Below, piece after piece: positions 10,915 to 22,492 of a stretch of DNA of 64,000 nucleotides. The stretch's first letter is position 1, and each line of letters starts with the position of its first letter. Position numbers and translations under genes: made by a program. Source of the stretch: Purshia tridentata. Its lineage: Eukaryota; Streptophyta; Magnoliopsida; Rosales; Rosaceae. The notes beneath the pieces are model-generated. The model saw nothing but the letters and a program-made list of their open reading frames with translations. It did not search any database and was not told where the DNA came from. The stretch spans positions 42,860 through 106,859 of the forward strand of contig QANT01007445.1 in the NCBI GenBank assembly GCA_003254885.1, in the 5' to 3' direction.

Positions 10915-13099
10915 CATGGTAATGTATCATTGATCACTTGGCAATAAACCTTCCACTTGTCTCTCTTCATTGAACTCTGGCTTTTGGGCATATCCTTTTA
11001 TCTATTATATTTTGGTTCAAATTTAACTTTTATGTTTAAACACATCTTTGTCCTGTAAAAGAAATTATGAGCACATCATATTGTTGTTCAGTTATGAGAT
11101 TTGGTCATTTTGAAAAAGCACTGACAGAAATTTATTTTTTTAATTTGAAAGGGACAGAATTCTAGCAGAGTTGAATATGTTGTTTTTGGGAGGAAAACCC
11201 TGCCAGATTTCTCCTCTTTTACTTGTTTTGTTGCTGCTGTCAGTAAATTTTTGTTTTACCTATCTATTTGTTATCTTTTGCAAATTGTTATGAATAATTT
11301 AGTCTAAGTTCTACTTAAATTTAAAGTGCGAAATATTTTGTGGTGTTCTGTTATGTACTCAACGTGCTTTCAAATTCTTATTGCTTCTTCTTTCAATTCA
11401 GGTTTTTCGTCAACCCAAGGCACTCAAACCAGCAACTTGTTGATCATTTTTGGGGTGCTAGAATGGCCTTGATTGTAGATTTTTTGGTACGACTTTTGTT
11501 GTCCTTGTAGTGGTGCTTCCTCTCCAATTGTATAGTATATATTTTGAATTTGTGTAAGAAGCTTTTAAGTAGCCGTCATGAAAACATAGCTTGTGAAAAG
11601 AAAATACTTTTCACAATCTTATGTGGACTTCGAGTCTTCGTGTCTAAATTCGCCGATTGCAAGGTTTTGTCTTGTTAGTAGTTCCCATTTTAGGTGGGCT
11701 GTGCCCGTTATGTAGTTGATTCTTGATTGTTGTCGGATGAATACTTCGTAGTTATTTTCAGAATGTGATTTCAACAAACAAAACCCAATTTCATCCCCAA
11801 TTAAGCTATTTCTAGAAAGTGATTTCAATAGAAGAGGAAAACTATATTAAAACGCGAGCTATTTTCATAATCAGTAAGGTACGATTCACTTTGACTACAA
11901 AATAGTGCCTTCACAAGTGTACCTACCATGTAATTTTTGTTTGTTTGTTTGTTTTTTTTTTCTTCTACGTGGAGAGAAATAAATATTAAATCCATTATAA
12001 TCTTAACTCATTATCTAACCTTTTTATTACCAATAGAATTATATAGGAAATCAATATAAAGGTGAATCCTGTGTATTTGAATTGATTTTTTTTTTAAATG
12101 GAATACAAAAGAAAATCCCATTGCCCCAAGGCATGGCCAAATCTCACACCCATTTGGCGAGAGCAGGTAAGATTTTCGATTTGGATTGGGACGACAACCA
12201 TCACTCGGGTCATACATTTCATGGATAACGTGGGTGATGGTCCCATTGTCCATGAGCCACGTCTTCAAATCCACGCTGGAAAGTTTACACTCGTAGATGT
12301 ACACGTCAGACCATAAAAGTGTTAAAAAACGATGAACAGCAGCAGAAGAAGAAGAGGAAGATAATAAAAGAAGAGAAGAGAAGAGAAGAGAAGACGAGCT
12401 CAGTCACTCTGAGCGTCTTATTTTCGCTGGAAAATCACAGGTTTTTTATTTTTTGTTCCTATTTTTCAAAGATGTTGTCTTTGGATTTTGGAAACTCTCA
12501 TTCTAAATTTCTGCATATTTGAAATTGCTTACTTCTGTTGAATTGTCATACTTTGGCATATTATATATGTCTAATTCACATCGACTAGTTTCATATCATA
12601 GAATGTTGATCTTTGGACAGTAATTTATGGATTATTTATTATAAGGTTCAATGACTTGTTTCACAACGATTCGATCAGATGTGATATGAACGACTAACAT
12701 ACATCGATAAGCATCTCACCTTAGCTTTTCAGCATCACCTTTTGTATTTGATCTGACAGCTGAGAAACTTGATAAAATATAAGAACTTAATATAGAATAA
12801 TTCTTATTTATTCGCAATAATGAGAATTTGAGAAATATATATTGATGTTGGGGCAAACCAGCTTGTCTGGTTTAATTGCAATCAATTGCTTGTTATGTTA
12901 GTCTTATTTAGATCTTTGAAACTGTAGCAGTAAACCTTTTTCTTTTCCTTCTTAGTTAGAAAAGACAATATTTTTACTGTTGAATTTCTCTGGAAGCAGA
13001 AGGGTTTCAGCAGAATTGGTGTTTCAATTTGGTGGACTGCAAATGTGAAGCTTCACTTTGTAAAGTTCTGGAGGTCTTAACTATTGTGAAGAACAGAAA
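10915..13099. other. 3' UTR of SUMO-like gene and promoter/5' leader of the B-box gene
   Basis: The first ~600 bases are probably the 3' untranslated region of the SUMO-like gene. The interval 12,310-12,440 is GA-rich (repeated aagag) and is followed by a donor-like cacag|gttttt at about 12,438. This suggests a 5' untranslated exon and a leader intron for the B-box gene starting at 13,100. The frames at 11619, 12011 and 12098 are not supported as genes. Confidence 0.4.
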
Positions 13100-15016
13100 A
13101 TGGAAATTTTTTGTGAGTTCTGCTCGGCATTAAGGCCACTTGTGTACTGTAAAGCTGATGCAGCATATCTATGCCTATCTTGTGATGCAAAGGTCCATTC
13201 GGCTAACACTCTATTTAACCGGCATCACCGTACTGTCCTATGTGATTCATGCAGACACCACCCAGCTTATGTTCAGTGTTTGGCTCACCAGATGTTTATG
13301 TGCCATGTGTGTGACAGGAGGCTGCACAAATCTTCCCAACATCAGAAACAGACAATCAGCAGTTACACAGGATGCCCATCTGCTAAGGATTTTGCAGCAT
13401 TGTGGGGTTTCAAATTAAATGAGGTAGACAGTAGTGCACACCTGGAACAGTCTCTGTCCACTTCTAGTGGTGGTGGTGATTCAAACGTGGTAAACTTGGA
13501 TATTCATGGACAGCCTTGCTCACATATTGAAGGCCTTCCAACATCACAACAACCAAATTATCCAACCCTGGTTCCAGGTTCTGAATCTGAAGTGGGATCA
13601 ACCAGTCAACAATATAAGGTAGGCAGGAATAATTGACTTAAGCATATATATGGTTTATTTTAATCTTTAAACTTGACTGAAAATGAAAGTGGCACAATTG
13701 AAATATTCATTATGAAACTTTTAATGATAAAAGAACATGATTCTGTAATATAATGCTTCAATAGTTTTATATCTCGTTTATAATATCAATGCTTTTGAAA
13801 AGACTTGAGAGCATCAGAATTGGAGTTTCTCTGGATAATGAACATCCACCATGAAGGATGAGTTGCAATCTCCTGTGGCTGGTCTGCGGCATTCACAAAA
13901 GTTTCATACATTAAAATGTGTGTGAATGCTTGAGTAAATACACCAATTAAAGCATGCATCGTGTCTTCTTAATTGATGTATTATATCTTGCAGATATCTC
14001 GTGAAGGTCAAGACCATAAAAGCACTTGTTATATATTCTGCACCAGATTCTTGAGTTGAAAAAGCTTCAGCTCACTGAGGGGAATTGCACTTCACTTCTG
14101 ATACGTGACCAAGAACAAAGTGACCTATCTTCTTCAGTAATAAAGCATATTTCAAACAGTTTCAATGATAATCTTGATCAGCATTTACAGCATTCCCATA
14201 ATCTTGGTACTCTATTTCAGCAAAGAGACAGTCCGCTTCAGGATCATAAAGTTGACCCTCTGCCATTTCCAATTTCACAACTGGAGCATATGCCTTCATC
14301 TTCAACTATTGGGCTTTCTTTGCATACAGAATCCTTTTTGCAATGCAGAAATCTGGTTCAAAGTAGTCAGGTTTGATCAAAATCAGTGCAACTTATTCAT
14401 CTGGACTGACATGTGGTAATAAATCAGTTATTTGTTTGCAGCTGTGGTCTCAAAATATGCAAGACCTTGGGGTTTGTGAAGACCTTGTTTGTCAGGATGA
14501 TTTCAATATACCGGATGTTGATTTGACATTCCAAAACTTCGAAGAACTATTTGGAGGTGATCAAGATCCTATCAGAGCACTGCTTGATGATAAAGATGCA
14601 TACTCTGCCGTGGGGAAGAATATGTCCCTCGACAAATTGGACAATAGCCAAGCAAGAACAATGGTAGTGTGAATTAAGACCCCCCTTTTCTTCATTCTTA
14701 GGAATACCATAATATAATCACCAAGGTTAATTTTGTCAATGATTAAACAAAGCAGTGGTTTTTGAGGCTAGGACTTGGGATTTCCCAAAACTCGTTTCCG
14801 ATTTATACTTTTTCTTACTGTTCCTATATAATCATTTGACAGGATGCATCAGAGGCTTCATCTATTCACATTAATCAGTCAGCTGGCATGGACAAAGATA
14901 CAGGTCACCCTAAATACAAAGTCCAAAACATTCCTGGAAGCATGGATTCTCGATGTCCTATTCGACCATCTTCTATTCTGTATCTCAAGGTTCTCTGTCG
15001 ATGGCAGTGGTGCTGA
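13100..15016 (+). CDS. Double B-box zinc-finger protein, CCT domain lost (BBX26/27-like)
   Basis: Four exons: 13100-13618, 14047-14370, 14442-14663, 14843-15016; 412 residues. B-box 1 uses C5, C8, C17, D20, C25, C28, H33 and H42. B-box 2 uses C48, C51, C60, H63, C68, C71, H76 and H81. A conserved middle segment reads [20 protein letters not shown], typical of CONSTANS-like/BBX proteins. The reading frame stops at 15014-15016 after CRWQWC, before the CCT domain usual in this subfamily. The exon 2 start is uncertain: the strong acceptor at 13,992 leads to a stop codon, so I used the AG at 14,045-14,046 (14,023 is an alternative). B-box proteins are nuclear light/flowering regulators acting through protein contacts. 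By position it corresponds to At1g68190 (BBX27), which also lacks CCT in my memory. Confidence 0.82.
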
Positions 15017-15078
15017 TTGTCATGGTAGCCGTAGATAGTATCTAATAAGTTTTTCTATGTGACCTGGAGGGTGGAAAT

Positions 15079-15345
15079 TTGGAAGTAAGAGCAAATGCCA
15101 TGATGAGGTACAAAGAGAAGAAGCATTCCCGATTGTAAGTATAAGAATTCACTATTCTGCCATGTCTTGTAAACCTCTCAAATAAATATTTCTGATAGAA
15201 ATGTGTCGTTTAAGTGTTGCTCTCTTACAGCACATGCATTGTTATGTTCACTTTTCAGGCTTGAGAAACAAGTTCCATATCCACCTGGGAAAGCTACAGT
15301 TGATGTGCATAAGCAGGTAAAAAGGCCGATTTGTAAAGATAGAAG
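15079..15345 (+). pseudogene. Decayed CCT-domain relic of the B-box gene
   Basis: Downstream of the stop codon, the sequence 15079-15134 reads LEVRANAMMRYKEKKHSRL in another frame, matching the first half of a CCT domain. An intron with intact GT (15135) and AG (15258) follows. The second half then reads LEKQVPYPPGKATVDVHKQV and continues KRPICK. Joining the two across the intron keeps the CCT register (RYKEKK...EKQ(I/V).Y...RK...R.R.KGRF), but the IRYASRK and GRF core positions are lost. Upstream, [16 protein letters not shown] near 14,978-15,030 is in a third frame, so at least two frame changes precede the relic. Confidence 0.75.
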
Positions 15346-16880
15346 ACTACGATTCCAATTCCGATTCCAACTCTATTAATGTGACAAGGAGTTAATGAAC
15401 TTTTGCATGTTCCTTGTGGTTCTGTAATTTGTACATATACCATCTCCAAAATGAATCAGTGCCACGGTGCTCTCATGTACACTAGTGTGGAGAGCGAGGC
15501 AGAATATTCGACAAAATGAAAATTAGGAAGCCCTGTAAGCTTTCTAAAAACTCGATGCTAGGATAAATATAGAGATTGCCATTAAATGAACATTAGAGAT
15601 TTGCTATTTTGGGCTCTCTTTATTAAGATAGCTACGTGGAACAAGTAAAACTTGGGCAAAGTTAATGAAAATGAAAGATAAACTATTCAGTTTGGTTAAA
15701 GATTAATAATTATATTCAGAATATGTGTTGCAATAATTATAAAAAAAAAGTGTGTGCAAGACTGTTATTGGGAGGGAATTTGGGTATCTTATATATTAAT
15801 TATGATTCACCAAACATTTGATATAAGATTTTGATGGGAGAGCTAGATATTGGAAAATCTTGCGGGTAGTTATAGTTGTGATAAAGAAGCAAACTCCTCC
15901 CAAACCAATTCTTCAAAATACAACCAGAAAATTGAAACCCTTAAGGGAAAAGAGGCCAAGATCACCACCATCACCCGCTACTCAATAAGCTTCCAAACCA
16001 AGCAATCATATTAATCCTAATTCTCTAACCACCTTTCACAGCATATGCTGTGACTCACCTTACCTTCCTATAAATTTGTTTCTTTTTTTTTAATGAATGA
16101 ATAAAAATGCAGAACTATTAAGATGAAGTAATTTAATATATTTTTACGCAATAATTTTGAAAAGTGTAAAATTATAATTTGATGGAATAATTTTAAGATA
16201 CTTCTAGTAAAATATGTCGAATCTAAAATCATACTTTAATTAACACGTTCAATTGAATTGAGAATAATTATGAAAAGAAAAATATACATTATTCATAGAC
16301 TTGATTTAATCATCTTGGATTGAAGAGATTAACACCATTAATTTGCTGTGTCTGTGATGACCATTTAGTTAGACTCGATACGGCCACATTTATATCACAG
16401 TGACTGTGCCTCGTAGATAAAATTTAAATGTGAGGGTAATAAAGTCATTTTAGTAGATGTTCTGAAGTTGTTACTGATGCACGCACGTGACTGAGGGCTT
16501 GCTAATCGCCCAACTCTTAACTTCATGAAGCCGAAGACATCGAGAGAGAGAGAGAGTAAATGTATGTACTGCCGGTGTGTTTCTTGAACAATTTGAACAT
16601 CGTTGGATCATCACCAATTGCATCAAAATCCAAAGGCTCAAATCAACGAAATAAACGACAACTCGCTTCTCAGTCTCAAGACTCTTAACTGAATCGATGA
16701 TTTTAAATGACTAAAACACCCTTGTCTAGTTCAAAGTAGCTGGTCTAACAATAAGGGCAGATCAAGTAAAAAACCGTAGCAGCTGCATCGATCGTAAAGC
16801 CGAGCTGGCATTCAGTTGAGCACTGTCACAAAAACGGTTTCGGATGCGTTTCGCTACTTTTGTTTCCCTCCAAATCTCCC
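15346..16880. other. Intergenic region before the CCCH gene
   Basis: AT-rich DNA with no supported gene. It contains the 3' end of the B-box transcript (to roughly 15,450), scattered A/T runs, and a short (ga)n tract at 16,541-16,555. The overlapping short frames at 16,762-17,043 lie across the promoter and leader of the CCCH gene and are not coding. Confidence 0.4.
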
Positions 16881-16884
16881 GCTC

Positions 16885-17394
16885 TTTATAAACCAGCAAT
16901 GCACCTCCATTCTTCAACTCTTCTGTCTCAGATCGGAGAAGGCGAAGCTTCTTTGTTCTGCTTTCTCTGCAGCTTCTGAGGTAAACCATTACTATTCCTT
17001 AATTTCTCTCCGATTTGTTATTTCTGTACTACTTTCTGATTAAAGATCCAACCAGCTTTCGTTATCTGCTTTAATCTTAGTTCGATTTCTCATCAATTTG
17101 TTCGTCTCTATATTGCTTCTCGATATGTGAAATCTCTGTTGCTAGCTTAATTAGCTTGTTTTTGATGACTTTGATCCATTTCTTGAAGTATAAACTTAAG
17201 CGCAATTTTTTCTCAGTCTTTTTCGATCAATTTTCTCGAACGGTAATTCAGAGATTCAGAACAGTGCTCTGTTAAATTCCAGAATATAATTAAAAGAAAA
17301 GTCAAACGAAAACTGCAAGAAAAGTATGATTCGTGTTTGTTTGGATATTGCTTTTATTGATTATGTTCGTGTTGGTTCTGTAATTCATACACAG
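16885..17394 (+). promoter_or_regulatory. TATA box, leader exon and 5' UTR intron of the CCCH gene
   Basis: TTTATAAA lies at 16885-16892. A pyrimidine-rich leader follows and ends in cttctgag|gtaaac, giving a donor at 16981. The matching acceptor is catacacag ending at 17394, 17 bases before the start codon at 17412. This gives a leader intron of about 414 bp, a common arrangement for plant TZF genes. Confidence 0.6.
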
Positions 17395-17411
17395 CAAAAC
17401 TCCAATCGAAA

Positions 17412-18971
17412 ATGCAGAGCAACACCACCTCCTCCACCGCCAATGGCGCCACCTCCACAATATCTTCATCGCCGCTCAAATCGCAGCCTCAGTCAGATGA
17501 CGTTGGATACGCTTCTCTCTACTCTGCTATCTTCGATCCCAAACCCTCCCTCACCCCTTACGACACTGAATCACACTCCGACGCGACCTCAACTCGCCGC
17601 CACCACAAACTCTACCACTCGGTTCTCGTCCAAGACCACCAGGAGATGGTCAATCGCCACAGCCTCTGCCTCAAGCGCCTCCACGAGGCCGCCGAGGAAG
17701 CCGACGCTCTCCGCCGCGAAAACAACCACCTCCGCACCGTCAACCTCGAGCTCAACAAGAACCTCAGTCTCCTCATCAACGCATCCATGCAGAAACAGTT
17801 CGGCTCCCCCAGTGCTGCTGCTTCCGTGCAGAGGACGCCGTTTGGGATCGTCAACGCGCTTCGCGGCCTGAGTATCAATGAAAAGGAGGATGAGGAAGTT
17901 TCCGACGAGAGCCCTACGAGCGTGATCGAGAGCGAGGACTCCGAAAATGCTGACGTGGAGAGGTTTTCGCTGCCGAAGAGTATCTCTGTGAGGTCCAACG
18001 GGTACGTGAAGGGTGCTCAGGCCGGTGCTAGCAATGCCGCCGCTCGGACTCGGACCGTGACTCGGCCTCGAACCGCCACTACATTCAATGCTTCTTCAGT
18101 AAGCCTTTAATTACGGATTTACTTTTTTAATGTTTGCTTTTATTCACGGACATGCCATATTGCCATGCTTGATCTTTAATCTAATTACTGCGGTGGTTAA
18201 TTTTGATTTTACTTGGTGTGTTTGTGTTTGTTTTGCCGATTGTTATTGTTTATTGTTAGCTTGAGAAATAAATTTTTTGTTGAATTCCAATGGAGGATGA
18301 GCTCCATTACTTTCTTGACCTGTTTAGTGTTCTTAAATGTGAGGTAACAATCTAAATGTGATGTAACAAACTAATGATTTTTCATTTTTACAGTAATAAA
18401 ATATTTTTATGTATATTATCAATTCATAATTTTGTTTTTGTGGTTGAAGTATCTATTCATAATTCAGTACAACTAATTTCTGGTACTGAATTCAATAATT
18501 ATTGGGTGAATTCAACTAATTTCAGGGTAGATATGGCAATGCGCATGTCCTGTTTGTAAAAATGAGCAAGTTAAGAGATGAGATGATTGTATATTTCCAT
18601 CTTTAAGTGATTGTGTGTGATGGTGATTGATGGTGCAGCAAAAGGTTTACGTTCGTGGAGGAGGAGGGGTGAAGCAGGAGGAGCCACTTGAACTGGAGGT
18701 GTACAACCAAGGCATGTTGAAGACTGAGCTGTGCAACAAATGGCAGGAGTGCGGTGCATGCCCATACGGAGAGCAGTGCCAATTCGCGCATGGGATCGAG
18801 GAGCTACGCCCTGTAATTCGCCACCCACGCTACAAGACTGAAGTCTGCAGGATGGTGCTTTCCGGTGTTGTCTGTCCGTATGGTCATCGATGCCATTTCC
18901 GTCACGCCCTCACTGACGAGGAGAAGTTCATGGGTCACAATAAGCCCAGGTCACTCAAGCTGGACAGGTAA
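17412..18971 (+). CDS. Tandem CCCH zinc-finger RNA-binding protein (TTP-like; C3H14/C3H15-CDM1 type)
   Basis: Two exons, 17412-18098 and 18639-18971; 339 residues, intron phase 0. The N-terminal two thirds are Ser/Thr-rich, with a predicted coiled coil at ~80-120 ([20 protein letters not shown]) and an acidic stretch ([11 protein letters not shown]). The C-terminus holds two CX8CX5CX3H fingers, C261-C270-C276-H280 and C299-C308-C314-H318. They are separated by the 18-residue linker and preceded by the lead-ins MLKTELC and RYKTEVC, the animal TTP arrangement rather than the plant RR-TZF one. Such proteins bind AU-rich mRNA 3' ends and promote decay. The Arabidopsis counterparts C3H14 and C3H15/CDM1 act in cell-wall formation and microspore callose. 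Exon 1 is GC-richer than its surroundings. Position matches At1g68200. Confidence 0.93.
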
Positions 18972-20016
18972 AAATATCATGTTTCATATATGATCATGAC
19001 GGCAGTAATAAGAGAAATTGATGAGGTTGAGTAAAGTAGACATGTTTATATTACATATGCCTCAAATGGGAATATCGTATATAATAGTAATACTCATTAT
19101 CATGTGGTAAGTGTGCGCAGTATGGAGAACATACATAAAATAACAATAATAATTAGTGTCATATATGTACATGATGCTGCGGTAAAAGTGAGGAAAATGT
19201 ATAAAGCTTCATTCCCAGAAGAAGGTGGAGAATAGTTAATGTTTCCAGATACACTAGAGAGATATGCACTCTTTTCCCTTTTGTAGCTGTTGATTTGGGT
19301 GCCTTTAAATAAGACATTTGAAGCATCCCAAATTAAGCAACCCAAAAGAAACTCTTTTTAGTGATGTTATTTGATTCTAATTGGAATCAATGAATCAAAG
19401 CTGTTCCTCTCGCTTATTTGCTGTATGGTTCCTCTGTGTTGTGCTTCAAGTAATGCTCTTTTCGTTTTTGGTGATACAGTGGTGGTCTTCTTTTATTTTA
19501 GCTTTTTACAAATTATTACTTTAAATTTTGTCTGAAAGCCCATTTATTTACAGTGAAGGAATCAATGAATCAACCACACTTATTTCTCTAAGTTTTGCTG
19601 GGGACAGGCACTACCCCATGTACCCCATCCTATCCATATTATACCTACTGTGATTTATGCATCCTTTTATATATCTTGCCATTTATAGGTTCCTTGGCAC
19701 CACCATGTATCAACTTTAAACAGTAATAGCAGGCGACTGACTTTGGGTTGGGAAAAATGGCAAACTGAAAATTTGTGCCCATCTTGTTTCAAGTGGTGTA
19801 GATTGCAAAATAGATTGGGTCTTGGGCCTCTTGGACCTTACGCGTTTGGAAAAATAAAATAAAATAGAGGACTGGGTTTGGAAACGCATCAGTCGAAGCC
19901 TTGTAAAGGCTTGAAAAATAAGATGGGCCCAAGAAACGGAGAAAAAGGAAAATGAGGAGGGCCTCGGGAGGCCCATTAGGGTAGAAGCCAGATTAAGGAG
20001 AGGAGTTCACCAATCC
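18972..20016. other. 3' flank of CCCH gene and promoter-like region of miR482/2118 locus A
   Basis: No protein gene is supported. From about 19,330 the sequence resembles 23,270-23,720 upstream of loci D/E: caaaagaaact..tg, gatgttattt, tcaatgaatcaaagc, and later gcttcaagtaatgct and gaaaaataagat. This indicates a duplicated promoter segment. The duplicated copies are diverged and interrupted by indels. Confidence 0.5.
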
Positions 20017-20022
20017 TATAAA
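20017..20022 (+). promoter_or_regulatory. Putative TATA box of miRNA locus A
   Basis: TATAAA lies about 60 bases upstream of the predicted hairpin base. This is consistent with a short 5' leader and an independent Pol II transcript. No transcript evidence is available. Confidence 0.45.
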
Positions 20023-20074
20023 CTGTTACTATGGAGAAGGTGTGAAGGATTGAATTAAAGAAATGGGAGAAAGG

Positions 20075-20210
20075 GGAAAGGGAGAAAGGACTTGAGGAAG
20101 TTATTGGATATGGGTGAGTCGGTAAGAAACAAAACATGTTCATCATCTTCCATCCCTCTTTCCGATTCCACCCATTCCGATGATTTCCTTCGGTTCCTCC
20201 TTTTCCTCAA
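20075..20210 (+). ncRNA. miR482/2118-family precursor, locus A
   Basis: The 3' arm at 20159-20180 carries a 22-nt candidate beginning TTTCCGATTCCACCCATTCC, a close match to the miR2118 consensus known from legumes and other eudicots. The 5' arm at 20104-20125 (TTGGATATGGGTGAGTCGGT) pairs with it, with a few mismatches. The stem extends outward through gaggaag on the left and cttccttc-type sequence on the right. The terminal loop is about 30 nt. miR2118/482 guides cleavage at the P-loop region of NBS-LRR mRNAs and triggers phased siRNAs. The antisense strand reads IIGMGGIGKR, the P-loop itself. The mature register is inferred. Confidence 0.82.
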
Positions 20211-21260
20211 TTTTCTGATGCTCATTGCGGCTAGATGGTATGCTCGCCTGCTCTCTCTTTTTCACCTCCCTCTTAACTTTTTTTAATCTCTCTCTGTGAT
20301 TCTTTATCAAATATGCTTCTAATTTTTTCTTATTTTCAAACATAACAGCTTATTGATTTCAATTACCCTCTGCTTCTCTAATCTCTTTGTTGATGTATTA
20401 AGTAAGGACTTTGAACTAGGTTCTCAACTTGTGATGGGTTCTTAATTTTCCAGATGTATAAATAAATATCAGCTAAGAGAAAAAGAAAATTGATGTTTAT
20501 AAGCACTACACAGGACTTTCTGTGCTAAACCGTGTAAAACTAAGAAAGCTTAACAACGGAAGAGGCTTATTATCTCTATTCTTAAATCTTTATCGAGCTG
20601 TGCCACATCTTATATCCAGCCAATTTTCAAAGAATACAAGTTTAACAAGGGGGACTTACTGCCTCTAGCTTTCACCATTCTATGTCCTGCTTGTTTTACC
20701 CTGGCACTCTAATTCGTATCCCGACATTCCAAAAGATTGCCTATTCAAGGATTACAAAATTTAGAAAATAGTTGAGTTCCAGTCCTTTTTTCTTTTCTTT
20801 GGTGAGTTCAACAATTCTTGGGTAGAATCAACTCCTTGTAATGTGAGGTGATGATGATAATTGATCTTTTGGGTTTCCTGTTTTGGGTCCAATATTTGGC
20901 CCATTCACAAAAGAATGAAAATGTACTAACTACTCCCAAAGAAAAAAGTGCAAGAAAAATAAAAATTTCAGTAATTCCTCAATGGGACCTTCCTTAGAAG
21001 ACTTTCTATAAAAGTTTAGTCTATCTAAAGACTAAATATCTGTTTAAACATCTCTTTCGGACCACATACATGTGAAATATCTAATGTAGCGAAAATGATT
21101 TTCAAATAATTTTGATAATGAAGTTATGGAAGAAAAGAATAGGATCAGTCTTTAATCAGTCTACTATTTTATATATTATCAACTTCTAGACCGTGTAGTT
21201 AAACTTTTAATCAGTGCACTATTTTTATCTTTTTAGCTAACCTTCTACTTAAAAAAAAAA
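20211..21260. other. Downstream region of locus A
   Basis: AT-rich sequence likely to hold the 3' part of the locus A transcript. The segment 20,860-20,960 (cccattcacaaaagaatgaa, actcccaaagaaaaaag) resembles 23,890-23,920, extending the duplicated-segment relationship. No gene is seen. Confidence 0.35.
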
Positions 21261-21628
21261 GTTTTTTTATGCAAATATCACTTGGACTAGAAGGGATGTG
21301 TTCTCATACCACCTAAATTTTTTTTTTACCATGTATCACCTGAAATTATTAATATGTGCCAATGTAACACCTATAGTTAATTTTTTAGTTAAATCATTAA
21401 CTTTTTTCTCAAATTTTCAAATTTACCCTTAAAAAGTTTTTGTTTTTCTTAATTACACTTGAGGACAAATTCGAAAATTTGAAAAAAAATTGATAATTTA
21501 ACAAAAAATTGATTGTAGGTGCTACATTGGCACATATTGATAATTTTATATGGTAAATAGTAAAAAAAAAGTTTGGGTGGTACAAGAGCACACCCCCTAT
21601 AATTCAAGTAGTATTTACATAAAAAACC
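21261..21628. mobile_element. Fold-back MITE-like element with ~150-bp inverted arms
   Basis: The left arm (from 21261, gtttttttatgcaaatatca) is inverted at the right end (to ~21628, tgtaaatactacttgaa in reverse complement). Inner matches include aatatgtgccaatgta versus its complement at 21,525-21,540 and the caccta(a)/(t)aggtg blocks. A-rich flanks (cttaaaaaa) on both sides may be the target duplication but are ambiguous. It has no coding capacity. Confidence 0.7.
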
Positions 21629-22155
21629 CTTAAAAAAAATTGATCAATACTCGATAGTCTCTGATTTTATTTTATAAATTGAATTCCCTACTAGACTTTT
21701 TGGTAACCTAACTACAACAAGCTTTTAATCTTGGTCTCTCATTTTGCTCTAAGCCCTCGCCATGTGGCATATACGTGCACTGTTCACCAACTTGTACGAA
21801 TCTGAAAATTTAAATATTTGTACTAATAAAGAGATATATACTTTCATTTATTATTTATTATAAAAAAATGAGCGGGACTTTTTAATGTCAGCAGTAGCAC
21901 TTGATGCGTGAGTTATGGCCTTTTAGAAACCGAGGCAATACTTTTTCGTAATTTAATTATTCTTTGTTTCTGAGTCAAGATTCTCCATTAATTACTTCCC
22001 CCACTTGGCTTTTCGTAGGAGGCAAGGGATAGGGACAGCTCGTGTCCCGACTCTCGATCCCATCAATGCATTTATTTTCAACCGTTAAATGTTATCGGCA
22101 CGGAATCTTTTTACAATACAAGTTTGTATTTTAGTACAAATTAAGATGAAGGACA

Positions 22156-22182
22156 GTGAGTGAGTGAGTGAGTGAGTGAGTG
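22156..22182. repeat. (GTGA)n microsatellite in the leader of locus B
   Basis: Six or more GTGA/TGAG units lie immediately upstream of hairpin B. Repeat number is likely to vary between alleles. Confidence 0.85.
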
Positions 22183-22216
22183 ATTGAGAGAGACTGAGAC
22201 AGAGGAGACGAGAAAA

Positions 22217-22325
22217 GAGTTGCTGCAAATTTTTGGGTATGAGGTGATTGGAAAGGATTCATACATATTCCTTGTTTCCTTTCCGAGACCTCCTAACCCA
22301 ATGATTTCCAGCGATTTATTCCTCC
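22217..22325 (+). ncRNA. miR482/2118-family precursor, locus B
   Basis: The 3' arm near 22279-22301 (TTTCCGAGACCTCCTAACCC core) pairs with the 5' arm at 22233-22255 (TTGGGTATGAGGTGATTGGA core) with only a few mismatches and G:U pairs. The terminal loop is short (about 22 nt). The sequence keeps the family frame TTTCCnAnnCCnCCnAnnCC but carries CTAACCC where CCATTCC is usual, so its target set may differ. It lies about 45 bp before hairpin C, so both could sit on one transcript. The exact mature ends are uncertain by one or two bases. Confidence 0.78.
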
Positions 22326-22365
22326 CAATTCTTGTTTGGTTGCTTGGAAAGAGTCGTGGGAAAGG

Positions 22366-22492
22366 CAGGCCTTAGGAAGTTCTTGGAATCGGTGGCTAGA
22401 AAAGAAATAATCATTGAATGAATGGAAACTCCATAGTTCTTGAATTTCTTTCCTACGCCTCCGATTCCACCAATTCCCTTAGGTTTCTACCT
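22366..22492 (+). ncRNA. miR482-family precursor, locus C
   Basis: The 22-nt candidate at 22447-22468 starts TCTTTCCTACGCCTCCGATT, and the 5' arm at 22385-22406 reads GGAATCGGTGGCTAGAAAAG. Flanking conserved pairing includes gccttaggaag on the left against caattcccttaggttt on the right, the same flanks as loci F and H. This is a canonical miR482 with a G in place of the usual C at position 17. It is the second hairpin of the B-C pair. Confidence 0.85.

Noticed and set aside
13982-14046. Strong acceptor at 13,992 for exon 2 of the B-box gene
   Set aside because: Using it puts a stop codon into the frame before the conserved [12 protein letters not shown] block; the AG at 14,046 keeps the frame, although the stronger site may be used in a non-coding isoform.
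20092-20286. Short frame over miRNA hairpin A
   Set aside because: It spans both arms and the loop of the hairpin and has no protein similarity; the pairing explains the sequence.
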